The notes: generated by a model not told the origin, from the sequence alone. A DNA stretch of 64,000 bases from Valencia hispanica (GCA_963556495.2 OY747702.1:46593786-46657785), one strand, 5' to 3'; shown: positions 45,800-57,839, counted from the first letter of the stretch. A program made the numbers and translations.

Positions 45800-48566
45800 T
45801 ATCAATAAGGCTGAGGTTTTTTGTATGTTTCAGTTTTGGACCAACTAAATAAGGCCATCATATCTGTTCGACTTGTAACTTCATGTTTTTCCCACCTGCT
45901 ATTTTGGGTATACTTTGCATTTTAGTAAATCGTTGTGTTCTGTTGTTTTAAACAAATCTTGTGTTCTGTTTAATGTTTTTTTTATCCCTGTGTTTCTTCA
46001 ATTTTTTGTTTTTCTTTTTGTGCTTCAGTTCCTGTTCTCTCGCAGTTGCTTTGCATTAATCATCACTCACCTGTTTCACATCCAGTACTTGCGCCTACCC
46101 AATACATGGGCATTCTGATGGCATTCAGTCATTGTCAAATTCTCCTGTTACCCTTTCACACCTTGGCGGTTGTCATCCTTGTTGGTTTTTCCCCAACACA
46201 TCTTCTCCAGTTATTGTAAGTCCACTTGTGTATTTTTAAGTTAAAGATCCACTTCAAATATAATTTTGCCTGCTTCCTGTCTGCTTTTGGGTCCATTATC
46301 AAAACCACTTAAGGCAGGAAGAGACTTTGGATACCACCTACCTCTTAATGGAGTATTGAAATGTACACCAACTTACACCATAAGTACATCGAGGTATTAT
46401 AATACTACTGGGTTTAATTGCATATGTAAATATCCACAAAAAAGTCTTAAACTTAACTTTATAGATGTACTCTGGAGGTGCATTAGCATCTCAGTTTTGT
46501 CAGTGCCTTTTGAACAAGGTCTTTGATCAAATGCTGTACCACCATTATTTATGCCAAACATTAAATTGTTTAATGGAATCCTCCACAATACCTTAATGTT
46601 TCATACAATTGTTAAAATATGATCAAATCAAAACCTCTTTAAAACACAGTGAATAAATATAAAATATAATAAAAAACTAAACTAAACACCTAGGAAAACT
46701 ACATAAAGGCATAAATACAGTCCAACCAATATTCTAAGAGTTAAGTCAACTCTTCCTTTGACATTTTGAAGAGTAGATGTAGGTGCTGATACATGTGGAG
46801 GGTCAAAACAGCCCTTAGGGAATACTTTATTTTTAAATCGTCTGGTTCACTACCAATTTTCTACTTCCATAAATTTTTTTAAGATGTCCAATCATGACTG
46901 TGACTTAACTCAATGTTTGGAGTCTGGCAGAGAGTGTTTCATTGGGGTGTAAAAACCTTAAAAGAGGCATTTGGGGCCCTTTTTGTTTGGTCATCAAAGC
47001 GACAAGATAAGGTTCTACACTGTAAAGAAATAAGGCAAAAAACAAACAAAAAAACAAGAAAAAACAATCTAGCAAAGACCTCACACAGGCGATCATCTAG
47101 CATACAGGTTTTCAGTTATTAGCTCTCCTGCAATCAACTAATTTGTGCTATCATACAATTCTCTAATTGTGTTTTTGGTATTTTTTACAGATTCAATTAA
47201 TCATGTAATCTTCTCTTTAAGACAAGCTGTAGCTCTAAAGGGTCTAAAAATCTGATTTCAGAAAGTTTTATTGCTAAGTTGCTTATTACATGAAGAAATT
47301 ACATTTCTTCATCCTTTGAGTTTTCGAGCTTTTTATGGCTTAACATCCTTTGAAAATAGAAAAATACTGTACTAAAATTTTAAGCGAAATACCTAGCTCA
47401 CCCTTGCATATTCTAAGACTGACATTTATTACCATATTTACCCTTTTAGAAGCTAAACTAATAAAAGTGTTCATCTGCTTGTGAGTCTGCTGTTGAACTG
47501 ACATCCACGATGCTCAAGTATAGAAATTATGCAGCTAAATCAGAAAAAAAAAATGCATTTTAAAATCAATAAATAAAAATCTCCATTCTCTCTAAACTAG
47601 TACAGTATAACTTAACAGCAGCCTCATTATTTAGGTTTATAGGGCACACATTTTATGAATGGCAAGAGTATTCAGCCACTTGGGGTTGTTACACACAACT
47701 GGAAATAGCTGCTGAAGGATCTAGCACAGCTGAGAGCCAGGGGGCTGAAAACTGTGTACCAAATTATTTTCATGCATATGGACGTCTGAAGTCTTGACTC
47801 ACATCTGGATTTTTTTTTTTGAGTTGACGTTTTTTTTTCTTTTCATATGCTGAGGAAAATACACATCTAAGACTCAAATGAAAAGATCAAAGCAGTTAAT
47901 ACCCTCGTTAGTCAACAGCAACTTCAAATGGAGAGGATGGTGTTGAGATCTAATTTATCATATATAGATAAAGCTTTTCAGATCTTCTATGATCTGATTT
48001 TTCAAAGCGGTAAGGGGGACGTGTATGGCCTAGTGAGGAGATGAGTGCCAAAGCAGGGTTTTAATTAAATGAAATATCCTGATGAGGATTTTAGAAAAAG
48101 AGCAAACATTTAGAAATACTTAAGAAAACTAAGAAAAGACAATTAAATGTAAAAACATATTGCACCATCTCTTTGTAAAGTTTGGATACGTTTTGAAATT
48201 TTCCCCTGGCTGTTTCGACTCTTACTTTTTTTTTTTTTTTCAAATGAGCCATTCCAGTGCTAGTTTTAGTCATCGCCAACTCACAATCCTACAGCAAGAC
48301 CTATAGTTTCAAAAGGCGCATTCTCAAGACGAGAAGACTCCAAACGTTTGTAGAAAGGTGATGTTTCTTTCCTTGGTAGTGTATCTAATTGCTAGTGGAA
48401 GCATGGTGGCAACAGTGACTAAAAATATTGTGACACAAGGCATGTATTGTGTCATGTTATGTCTCCCTGGCCTCCGAAGCAGAGTAATAAAGACTCTGAA
48501 GCAGGAATTCCCACACTGACTTCAAGCTAAGCCTAAAAGCTTGTCTTCTGTCGCTCTTCAGCCTCC
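45800..48566. other. Gene-free stretch, possibly old LTR sequence at its start
   Basis: 45880-46200 is T-rich and contains ATCACTCACCTGTTTCACAT, reminiscent of degraded retroelement sequence and weakly like 16085-16560 in the opposite orientation. The rest has no recognised feature. Confidence 0.35.
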
Positions 48567-48574
48567 CCAGAAAG
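48567..48574. repeat. Left 8-bp target-site duplication of the hAT element
   Basis: CCAGAAAG, identical to 49293-49300. Confidence 0.88.
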
Positions 48575-49292
48575 CAGAGGTGGGTAGAGTAGCCAAAAAT
48601 TTTACTCAACTAAATCTAGCACTACTTCAACATATTTTTACTCAAGTAAAAGTACAAAGTAGTAATCCAACAAATTATTACTCAAGTAAGAGTAAAAAAG
48701 TATTTGGTAAAAAGGCTACTCAAGTGTTGAGTACTTGAGTATTTGTTCATATCATAGCATATTGATCATGGCATATGATTTAATATTTTGAAATGATGTA
48801 ATTGGATAAAAATGTGAAGTTATGTGCAAATTCTGAAGACTAAAATAAATTGAAATACATGACATAATTGTAAAATAACAAATTTTACCAGAAGAAACAA
48901 AGTAAAACTAATGAACCCAATACTTAACAGTAGGTAATGTATATGTTAGACCGGGGTAAAGTACCCGGTTTGACTTCCAAACAGCACAAAAGCCTCAGCG
49001 GATAGAACATAATTTCAAAATGTTGGCTTTTCTGTACAAACAAGAGGTCTCACTTAAACATAAACTATAGGCGTGAGTCTCATGCATTTTTGGTTAATAC
49101 AAGCATTCAGTATAGGGTGTGAGTAGAGTAGCCAGAAACTTTACTCAAGTAAGAGTAGCGATACTTTATAAAAATATCAATCAAGTAAAAGTAAAAATAT
49201 GGTCTTGTAAAACTACTCCAAAAGTAATTTTTTTTTCTCCAAAAAGTTACTCAAGTAAATGTAACTGAGTAAATAGTTACTACCCACCTCTG
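48575..49292. mobile_element. Non-autonomous hAT transposon with perfect 8-bp TSD
   Basis: Ends are CAGAGGTGGGTAGAGTAG and its inverted match TACCCACCTCTG. The flanks CCAGAAAG are identical on both sides, and 8 bp is the hAT target length. The interior is made of TACTCAAGTAAAAGTA-type repeats near both ends and AT-rich filler, with no transposase frame. A partial copy of its left part lies at 53830-54040. Confidence 0.9.
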
Positions 49293-49300
49293 CCAGAAAG
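49293..49300. repeat. Right 8-bp target-site duplication of the hAT element
   Basis: CCAGAAAG, identical to 48567-48574. Confidence 0.88.
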
Positions 49301-49619
49301 TTATTGCAATGATTTGTTTGTGTGGCTGTTGCATGCATTATGACCAACCGATACCATTTAAACCAGGGATTGTACCATAAACGGCTCTATCAAATAATCC
49401 TCTCATTCCTTCACAGAACCCAAAGCAGAAGAAAAAAGCAGCTGCAGCAGCTCACAGGTTGTTTTTTTAATGCCTATTTCTCATTTTGTTGATTCATCTG
49501 AATAACAACTGCTTCCACTACTTCAGACTATGTACTGTAGAGTACAAGGTAACAAGGTGTTATAAGTCACAGTGCCGCTCAACAAAATAAAACTGTTATT
49601 TTTAATGAAGGATAGCCTA
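49301..49619. other. Short gene-free stretch
   Basis: Nothing recognised. Confidence 0.5.
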
Positions 49620-51360
49620 TTTGGCAATGTCCAATGTAACAGCTGCAAGTCTTTTGCGGCTTGTCGCTACGCGCTGTGCACAAGTACAGAATGAAACTTT
49701 TGGCCATTCTTTGCAAAATAGCTCAGGGTCGGTCAAATTGGAAGGAGGATGCCTGTGAAGAGTGATTTTCAAGTCTTGCCACAGATTTACAGTTGAATTT
49801 AGCTCTGGACCTTGACTAGACCATTCTAACGCATAAATATGTGTTGATCTAAATCACTCTGCCGTAACTCTTGCAGTATGTTTGAGGTTGTTATCCTGCT
49901 GGAAGGTCAACACTCGACTCTTGAGTCTTTTGCAGCCTCTTAACAGGTTGCTTCCACGAGAGTCTGGTATTTAACTTAATCTGAATTTCACTCAGATTCA
50001 TCTAAGTTTCATTAACTCTGAACAGCTTCCTGCTGAAGAAAACTGTCCCCACAGCATGATGTTACCACCACCAGGTTTTACCATTGTGAGTGTTCAGGTT
50101 GTTAGTTTTCTGTCAAGCTTAATGTTTTGCATGTGAGCCAAAATGTTCCATTTTGAGTCTCTTCTGACCTTAGAACCTTCCCTCCACATTTTGTACTCTG
50201 TCCCCTACATGGCTTGTGGCAAACTGTAACTAGGAGATCTCCTGGCTTTCTTTTCAGCAATTACCCCCAATTACACCGGGTGCGTTAGCAGCACGTCTCT
50301 GCGGCGATAAGAAACCATTATAGTCTATGGGGTGATTTACACATATCCCAGAAGCTTCTCGTCGCGCCTCTCCGCTATAGATAGGACTGGGTTCTATTTT
50401 TGACGCCACATGCTTTCAAAACGCGTCAAGCTCCACAGTTAAATTGTAGCTTAACAGAAAAGCACCGACAGTATCAATTTATTTAGCCAGTAACTTTCAA
50501 AATAAAAGAGAGATGCATAGTTGCTTAACTATTTAAACATTCGCCTACATGTTACCAGTGACCAAAGGGCTTGTATGCTCCCTGCATCTTTTGAGGAAAT
50601 CATCAGTGTCTTTTTTCAGCATGGTCAAGGAAAGTTTGACTCTGGCAGTGGAGAATCACAACATTAAATATGACACCACACGCATAAATCATAAATATTG
50701 CTGGGAACACGTTCCTCTCCCCAGCTAAAATGAATGGATGTTCAATTTAAAAAACACTTGTGACATAATTATTATTTTTTTTTTATTATACAACGTTCTG
50801 CGCCACGTAGATCGCAACAAAACCTGCTGTAACGCCGCTGACGCACCCGATGTAAACTGTGGGTTACCTTCGTCTTGCCGCTCTTTTTATGAAGGCCAGA
50901 TTTGTAGAGTAGATGACAAATGGATGTCCTCCTGTAAACATTTTCTCCCATCTCAGCTGTGGGTCTCTGCAGGGACGCTTTTCTGATTAGTGTCTTGTCT
51001 CTGTAGGTTTCCAGTTGAACAATTCTCTTAACATTTTGACATAATGGATTGAACAGTGCCTCATGAGATGTTAAAATCTTTAAACGCTGTTTCATAGCCT
51101 AACTCTGCTTTAAAACTTATCCACAACTTTCTCCCTGACATGTCTGCTGTGTTGCCTGGTCTTCGTGATGCTGTTTGTTCACTAATGTTTTTACAAACCT
51201 CTGAGGCCTTTACAGAAGAACTTTATTTATACTGACATTACATTAAGCAGAGGTGGATTGTATTTACTAGTTAAGGTGACTTCTGAAGGTAATATGTCGT
51301 TTTGGAATTTGTAGGGGTATCAGGGTAGTTTTGATTTGATCTGAGACCGGATTATCCATA
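49620..51360 (-). mobile_element. Decayed Tc1-type transposon, transposase antisense, split by a Harbinger-like MITE
   Basis: The plus strand reads antisense transposase in order. TGAGGTTGTTATCCTGCTGG is the complement of the QQDNN catalytic block. CATGATGTTACCACCACCAG covers the GGG region, and CTACATGGCTTGTGGCAAAC follows. After the insert at 50264-50863 come GAAGGCCAGATTTGTAGAGT and CTTCGTGATGCTGTTTGTTC. The inverted repeats are lost or too diverged. It is the same family as 9077-10419. Confidence 0.75.
50264..50863. mobile_element. Harbinger-like MITE with TTA target duplication
   Basis: The 600-bp block has 27-bp inverted ends, CCCCCAATTACACCGGGTGC at the left and an inverted partner ending CCCGATGTAAACTGTGGG at the right, about 80% identical. 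TTA precedes and follows it (50261-50263 and 50864-50866). Removing it with one TTA restores continuous Tc1 sequence (CAGCAATTACCTTCGTCTTG), which confirms the boundaries. A 3-bp TTA target fits PIF/Harbinger. No transposase frame is present. Confidence 0.75.
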
Positions 51361-53485
51361 CCCAAACATTTGGCTGATATTTACAGCCTAGTTAGAGCAC
51401 AGGTGACCATTTCAGGGATACAAAAACCTGTTGGGCACAGACCAAGCTTGAAGGAGATCTTTCAACTGTGCTGCAGTTTAGCCACATTTCATTGTGATAT
51501 GTAGGACCATTCTGTGGATTAATCCAGAGTGAAATGGCCTTTAAGTTGGATAAATGCATGATAAATTATCCGAACATTGCTAAAGTTTTCAGAATCAGAG
51601 CAGTTTTAAAGAAGTATTTAAAAGTAGAGGAAACATAAAATGTGCTCGAGGTTCAGTGGACAAAATATTTCATTAAATGCAGGGTTTAATGAAAGAATAG
51701 TCCATCTCTCTTTGTCACAGACTGTAACCTAGGAAAAAACAAGCAGGGGTCTAAGTATGGCTGGGAAAAGAAAAATCAGGGCAATAAGACTGAGATGTAT
51801 TTAGGGGTAAGGCTATTTAAGGCTTTAAAGTCAAGCAGTAGGATTTTAAAATCAATACCAAGTCTAACAGCAAGCCAGTGCAGGAAGGAGAGCTCAGAAA
51901 TGTTTGCGTGTTTTTGTTCTGGAAACCAGCTGCAATGTTTTTCTTTAACCTGGAGGACAAGTGAAGAGCCAACATAAATGATGACTTAATTTTTAAAGAT
52001 TTTAGTTCTTTTCCTAAAATAAAATAAAAGGTGGCTCAGTTCTTTAGCATTATACATTAAAAAACTCTGGGTGTTGCCTGTTTATTTCTAACACAATTTT
52101 ATGGACAAATAATGTAATTTGTTAAGCAGCTTTTGTTTGACTGTATTTAATCTAGAGAGTGTAGTTTTTCTATTTTTTAAACTGCTTTTAGTTATAAACA
52201 ATGTTTGTCAAATTCATTTCTCCATGTTTTCTGTTTTTATTTGTGCTTTTCTATGTGCTCGAGTTGCCATGCAAACAGCAAAAGCACACAGGAGGATTAA
52301 AGCTTTCCCCGACCCTACTTTCACCCCAGCATTCATTAAAGTAAAGGTTTATTTGTGTTTTTTTAAGCACCTGATTTAAAATGCTTTGGGGGTTTTTGCT
52401 TACAATGTTTTGCTTAACACGTTCTATATGTGGATACAGTCTATGGTTCAAGCTAAGCAGAGCTATTCAACTTTCTATTGACATTTTCAGATTTGATTAA
52501 CCTTTCTATCTTCATTCTGCTCGCTACATGTCATTAACATTTAGCAATTTCACATATGAGGTAGGATTTGTTGCAGCTCTGTGCTGTTTTCTGTTTCTCA
52601 CCTTGTTTGGCCTTATTTATGCATTAGGTTTTGATATTTAACATTTTGTTCCTTCGCTTCCTTTCTCCTGTTACTCCCTGCTGTTTTTCCCTCTGGGCAG
52701 TCTTGCTTTAAATAAATGAATATCTTTAACAAACATTTAAACATGTTAATATCCTCTACATTGTTACATTTCATCATTTGTTGTGAGTTGGCGGATGTAA
52801 TTTATTGGGAGCAAGAGCCTGAAATAGCTGCTGTGCTTAGTTTTTCGCTGTTGGATCTGAAAATGAGAACTGTCTCTCACTTTTACCATAGTTGTTGGTG
52901 ATGTAACGGCGGTCTGTTTCATTCAGCTTTCATTCTGACACTCTACCGGGATGCAGCAGAAGAAAAAAGAAGCATATTGAATATGTTAAATCAGTAAAAT
53001 ATTCCGTCAGTCTCACAAATGTAAACAAACATGTCTTTTCTACAAAAAGCCATAATGGGAACAGTGATTTTGTCAGTGCCAGTGGTCTGACAGGCAGGGA
53101 AACAGTCAAAGGAAAATCCTATTTTCTCATATAAAAAGCTATAATGTGAACTGTAAACAGAACTTTTTACTTAGAAAAAGTTCACTTCATTCTTCTGTTG
53201 ATCTCTTGCAGCTTGGCATTAAACTTTTATCTGTTTTTTTGATTGTGTTTTTGTTTCTTCCTAACCTCTGGGCTCTATATTTATTGGAAATCTTAGACAC
53301 CTTTCTGCCAGCCTGTTTGCTGACAAACTTTTTCATATAAAGTAATGTTCCAGAGCCTTTGAGACATCCTATATCTTGTTTTTGCTCCTTTTATCCAAGG
53401 GGATGGAATTCCTTGTGAAACATTTGAAGATTTTCAAGTTTTTCCTTAAGATCTGGCTTCTATTTGACTTTTATGGTGGATGGTG
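51361..53485. other. Gene-free stretch
   Basis: AT-rich. No repeat family or exon recognised. Confidence 0.5.
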
Positions 53486-53551
53486 ACTGTGGTTAAGTAG
53501 GTGGGTCTTGCAACCTGAAGGTTGTAGGTTAGATTCCAGCTTCCCCTTGTC
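53486..53551 (+). mobile_element. SINE head fragment, second SINE family
   Basis: Reads TGGTTAAGTAGGTGGGTCTT (A-box region) and GTTGTAGGTTAGATTCCAGC (B-box region), then stops where the L2-like fragment begins. Confidence 0.6.
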
Positions 53552-53829
53552 CTAATTCAATTCAATTCAGTTTATTTATATAGCGCCAATTCAAAACAGA
53601 TGTCATCTCAAGGCACTTAACAAGAAGTCATTTCAATACATTTATACAATCCCAGCAGATTGCGTCAGTCATTGGCGTGAGGTTGGGCCCCGTTGATGCA
53701 GACTTTCCAACCACACCAATCCTTCCGCAATCCCTCATACTGAGCAAGCATGTAGCGACGGTGGAGAGGAAAAACTCCCCTTTAACAGGAAGAAACCTCC
53801 AACAGAACCAGGCTCAGTAGGAGCGGCCA
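53552..53829 (-). mobile_element. L2-like LINE 3' end, minus strand
   Basis: Complementary to the 3' end of the element at 23044-24114, starting with AATTCAATTCAGTTTATTTA and running to AGGAGCGGCCA. It is 278 bp, non-coding, and similar enough to be the same family. Confidence 0.88.
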
Positions 53830-54040
53830 ACATACTTGTACTCAAGTAAAAGTAAAAAGTAGCCATCCAAGAAATGACTCAGGGTAAAAAAGTATTTGGT
53901 AAAAAGGCTACTCAAGTACTAATCATAACATCCCGTTTAATAATATAAAATGTCATCAGACGGACAAAATATAAAGTTATGAATAAATTATTGTATTTTA
54001 AAGACTAAAATGAAAAACATAACTCAAATAAATATGTAAT
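53830..54040. mobile_element. Truncated hAT element, same family as 48575-49292
   Basis: TACTCAAGTAAAAGTAAAAA and AAAAAAGTATTTGGTAAAAA match the left part of the complete hAT element at about 48630-48870. Both termini are missing, and the left side abuts the L2-like fragment. Confidence 0.75.
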
Positions 54041-54189
54041 TTTATGTTCAAAGTATGTCGCTTTGAAAAATGCATGTTATGTAGGTTCAAATGTAACATT
54101 TGTGAAAGGCTCTAGTTCTCCATAAGATTTATTTTTTCTACAAATGGTCTCCCATTTCCCTCAAGTAACCTCTGATAACATAGTATAAC

Positions 54190-54960
54190 TCATGGTATAT
54201 TCTGTGATAGTGAGCTTGGCAGCTCCTGCTTCAACCGAGCATTCACAGACCATAACCCTTCCAGTTCTATGCTTCATAGTTGGTTTAAGCTTTGTTTGCT
54301 GTATTGCTGTTTATTTAGTTTATGCCAAACATGTCTATTCTGGTGTCTATGAAATTCAGTTTTAGACACATCTCCAACAAATGTTCTCTCTGGTGAACTT
54401 TAGTTTGGCTTTCCTGTCTTAGACAGAAAAGGTTTCCTCAATGCACACCTCCCATGGAAGGTTGTCCATGGGAGGTGTGCAGGCTTCTACTAAATGTAGA
54501 AGCCTGCACTTTCACATCAACATTAGCGAGATGACATTTTAGGGTATTTGGAGACTTCATTTACCATCTTGCAGTCTGCTCTGGGGGTAAACGTGCTTGA
54601 ATGGCCAGAGCTAGGCATGTCGGTAGTTGTTCTAAACATCCTCCACTTGTAGACTATTTTCCAGACAGCTTTGATACCTTCTTTAAATCTTACCAGAATC
54701 TTAAAAAGCTACAATCTTCTTTTTGAAGGCCTCTGGTGTTTCTCTCAATCTCACTTTGGTGTTCACTCTCACATCAACAGTTCAGGTGCACTAAGACTTG
54801 AATAGCGCAAACCTCCTTCAAAAGTATTGATGTTCCTATAATGTGCACCTTATGTGACACGCCTGTGTTTAATTTTAGCCATTTAAAATGGGTATAAATG
54901 TGGGGGTGTCTAAGTTTTTTCTCCCCCTGAAATAGCTTTTTTTAAAATCACATTTGACAA
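54190..54960 (-). mobile_element. Old DNA-transposon remnant
   Basis: Reads like the antisense of a decayed transposase gene of a common fish family: GGTTTCCTCAATGCACACCT, then TTTGGAGACTTCATTTACCA and CCACTTGTAGACTATTTTCC. Right of it a motif AAATGTGGGGGTGTCTAAGT may be a terminal repeat. The superfamily is not certain and the ends are not placed. It contains the paired hairpins at 54443-54507. Confidence 0.4.
54443..54507. repeat. Two adjacent perfect inverted repeats
   Basis: The first stem has 16-bp arms (54443-54458 and 54465-54480, starting GCACACCTCCC) with a 6-nt loop. The second has 12-bp arms (54479-54490 and 54496-54507, GCAGGCTTCTAC) with a 5-nt loop, overlapping the first by 2 bases. 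No mismatches. Confidence 0.88.
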
Positions 54961-56013
54961 AAACCATGTTTCTCTTTTCATTGCTCTGTATTGTTGAAAT
55001 TGATATTAAATATCCATATGTTCGAATGTTTTGGAAAAATACAGTTTGTCGTAGGGTGTCCAGATTTTTTTCCTTCCTGCAAAGCCGAAAGATGCATCTC
55101 TCGGATTCTGCTGGATTTTTTCCTACTAAGACATGGCTTTCACATAGAAAATTTGTTGAAAAAGCAGGTAAAAACGAACTTTGAATGACCTTCAGAAAGC
55201 TTTCAGCACTTCTGACCAGGAACAACTTTGAAAGGTTACAGGAAATTCTTCCACCATGAAAGCAAAATATAAAAGATTTTGGAATGGTTTCAAAATGTTT
55301 GCAGAGTATTTTTATTTCTATAACTTTGTAAGAATCCATGTCAGATTTTCTTTGCAGCTATCTGTGCTTCATGCTGCATTTTTTTGGTGAGGTCAAATCA
55401 GATTAACACGTTTTCACTGTTGAATGATCAGAATGAGAAAAGACTCTAACTGTGGTCAAAGTTTCTATTGAACCTGAGGCCAGGATAGAGTTGCTTAGCA
55501 GGACTGTATTTGGTCAGAGCGGAAAATTAATTCTCTGGGTGGGGATGGGGGACGCTCATTGACATTCCTCTTGCATCGTCCCACTCCCTTTTTCTTCCCG
55601 GTGGCGGGCACCCTGTGTCTCAGCAGTCCTATATAGCAGACCCGCCTGTGCTGTCTGCTGATAATAAACAGCCCAACAACCGCGGCGGAGTTACAAAGCC
55701 TAGTTACAGCCTCAGCATCCTTCTCTGACTATCTCGCTTTAAGGTTGGGGGGAAACTTTTGCTTTATGCTTGCGTGTCATTGCTTTTAAAACCCCCACCC
55801 CCCCACTGATGTCTTTGCTGTGGAAGATGTTGGTCTGTGTGTCACTGGTTTTGTTGGAAAGTGGATACTGAGGAGCACCTGAAATTCTGGCATCCAGCCC
55901 AGCGACTGTAATAGATTGAACTCCAATGACAGCTGTTAAATGATGTGCCTCTCTTATCAAATCTCCTTCTGTCCACTAAGGATGAGTCTCTGACCCTGTT
56001 CTCTGTATTCCAG
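54961..56013. other. Gene-free stretch
   Basis: The minus-strand frame of 154 residues at 54875-55339 is judged spurious. At 55560-55700 the sequence is less AT-rich and includes a TATATAG word, but no clear promoter or exon. Confidence 0.4.
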
Positions 56014-56188
56014 GTCCTGCCTCCCTCTGTTCCCTTTCCTGAGGAGACTGCTGCCTTTGTTGCTCCACGTCCAGGCCTCCCTGCCCCCTTTTTCCCCCTC
56101 CAACATCACAGGGGAGCCACGGACGACTTGGCTTGTTTCCAGAGGAGCTCCGATCCTGCAGCCACGTCAATCACGTCTTCACCGCTGG
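56014..56188 (+). CDS. Candidate internal exon, unrecognised protein
   Basis: A strong acceptor-like sequence (CTGTTCTCTGTATTCCAG ending at 56013) and a donor-like GTAACT at 56189 bound 175 nt that are clearly richer in G+C than the flanks. Two frames are open throughout. One begins VLPPSVPFPEETAAFVAPRP and ends SDPAATSITSSPLG. The other contains LRRLLPLLLHVQASLPPFSP and ends PRQSRLHRW. I recognise neither. Two open frames and high C content are also expected of a chance C-rich patch, so the call is tentative. No partner exon was found. Confidence 0.35.
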
Positions 56189-56834
56189 GTAACTATCTGG
56201 CTTTTCGATTGTGCTGGGATGAGCAGAACAGAGGTTTGAGATTATTGAGTCTGTGCTTTTGGAAGTGTCTCTCGTGCTTGTTTGTTACTTTTTGACTCAC
56301 TCATGTGTGCAGCTTTCATGTAAAAGAGGCATTTTCTCCAGCGAAGCATGTAATAACATACTGTCTCCCACACCCACACAGAGAAGCCTGAGGGCTCAGA
56401 ACGAATCTTTGCGTGTTTTATTAGTGGTTATTTTCTAAGCCTATTGACTCGTTTGACTCCAGGTATCATCTTCTAAACTGTGTCTGCTTCATGTGGATCG
56501 GCAGCGCTGAGTGTTTGTAAAGAGTAAAGTTCTTAAAGCTTCACTAAGCACCTCATTCTGACAAAAAGCATTATGTGAAAGGAGTAGCCTTCGTCTCTGA
56601 GCAGACAGATAATCACTGAAAGGCCCAGCAGATTTATTCAGGAATATAGAACATTTTTAGAAGCTCTCTGTGCACGCTTTTGTTTACATAGCAAAAAACA
56701 TTCACTCAGAATAAGGTTCTTTAAACAGACAGAATGGACGACATGGTCTTCCTTTCAGACAATGAAAATATGACTGAAAATGATATATAAGACTATATAG
56801 ACTCCTTTATCAGCTTGACAGCATCCCTCACCGT
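56189..56834. other. Gene-free stretch
   Basis: No feature recognised. Confidence 0.5.
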
Positions 56835-57790
56835 CCAGTGGGTTTAGGGGTTACTGCAGTGACAGGCACTGACCATCTTGCAGCCACAGCTTCGGTCGGC
56901 CACCTTGACAAGGGAGGCACAGAACATGACCCACTCGGGCTCAAAGTCCCCAACCTCCCCCGGGACGAGTTCAAAGCTTTGCTGGAGGTAAGAGTTGAAG
57001 CTCCTTCTGACAGCAGACTCCACCATATGTTCTCAGCAGACCCTCACAACATGTTTGGGTCTGTCAGGTCTGACCGGCATCCTCACTCACTATCAGAGCC
57101 AACTCACCACCAGGTAGTTATGAGTGGACAGCTCCGCCCCTCTCTTCACCCGAGTGTCCAAAACATGCGGCCGCAGAGCAGATGAAACAACGACAAAGTC
57201 GATCATCGTGCTCCGGCCAAAGGTATTCTGGTGGCAAGAGCACATATGGACAATACAAGATGAACTCAGAAGTCCAATAACAAAACACCGCTTGGATTTA
57301 GATCGGCTGGGCCAGTCCTCCCAACCACACCAATCCAGGTCTCACTGTCATTGCCAATGTGAGCGTTGAAGTTCCCCAGCAGAACAAGGGAGTCCTCGGA
57401 GGAGCACTCTCCAGCACCCCCTCCAAGGACTCCAAAAAGGGTGGGTAATCTGATCTGCCATTTGGCACATAAGTGCAAACAACAGTTAGGACCCGTCCCC
57501 CCACCCTTAGGTGGAGGGAGGCTACCCTCTTGTTCACCGGGGTAAACCCCAACATATAAGCACCAAGATGGGGGGCAACAAGTATGCCCACCCCGGCGCC
57601 TCTCAGCGGGGGCAACTCCAGAGTGGTAAAGAGTCCAACCCTTCTTGAGGAGACAGGCTTTAGAGCCAGAGCCATGTGTCGAGGCGAGTCCAACGATCTC
57701 CAGCCAGAACCTCACACTTCGCACACCAGCTCAGGGTCCTTCCCCACAAGAGACATGAAATTCCACATCTCAAGAGCCAGCTTCTGCAGC
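56835..57790 (-). mobile_element. LINE fragment: endonuclease domain and linker, minus strand
   Basis: Minus-strand pieces match a fish LINE in order: the endonuclease middle (57266-57724), RGAELSTHNYLVVSWL near 57110, and VPGEVGDFEPEWVMFCASLV with RSCGCKMVSACHCSNP (56844-57026). Both ends are missing and frameshifts separate the pieces. It is probably the family whose reverse-transcriptase end lies at 40925-41495. Confidence 0.75.
57266..57724 (-). pseudogene. LINE AP endonuclease fragment, broken
   Basis: The AP endonuclease of a LINE nicks target DNA to prime reverse transcription. This frame reads GSGSKACLLKKGWTLYHSGV, then a frameshift (the neighbouring frame has GVGILVAPHLGAYMLGFTPV and GGRVLTVVCTYVPNGRSDYP), then back to DSLVLLGNFNAHIGNDSETW and GPADLNPSGVLLLDF. 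The conserved GDFNAH block is present as GNFNAH, so a catalytic aspartate is replaced. With the frameshifts this excludes activity. The LINE clade is not assigned. Confidence 0.75.
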
Positions 57791-57839
57791 TAAGGATCAG
57801 ACCGGCGGGGTCCCTGCCTTTGGCCACAGCCGATCCTGT

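Noticed and set aside
54875..55339. 154-residue minus-strand frame, the longest outside obvious transposons
   Set aside because: It overlaps the edge of an old DNA-transposon remnant. The similar pieces RKNLDTP and EKNLDTL reflect a repeated terminal-type DNA motif, and no protein family is recognised.
57266..57693. Two overlapping minus-strand genes
   Set aside because: Both frames are halves of one frameshifted LINE endonuclease, not separate genes.
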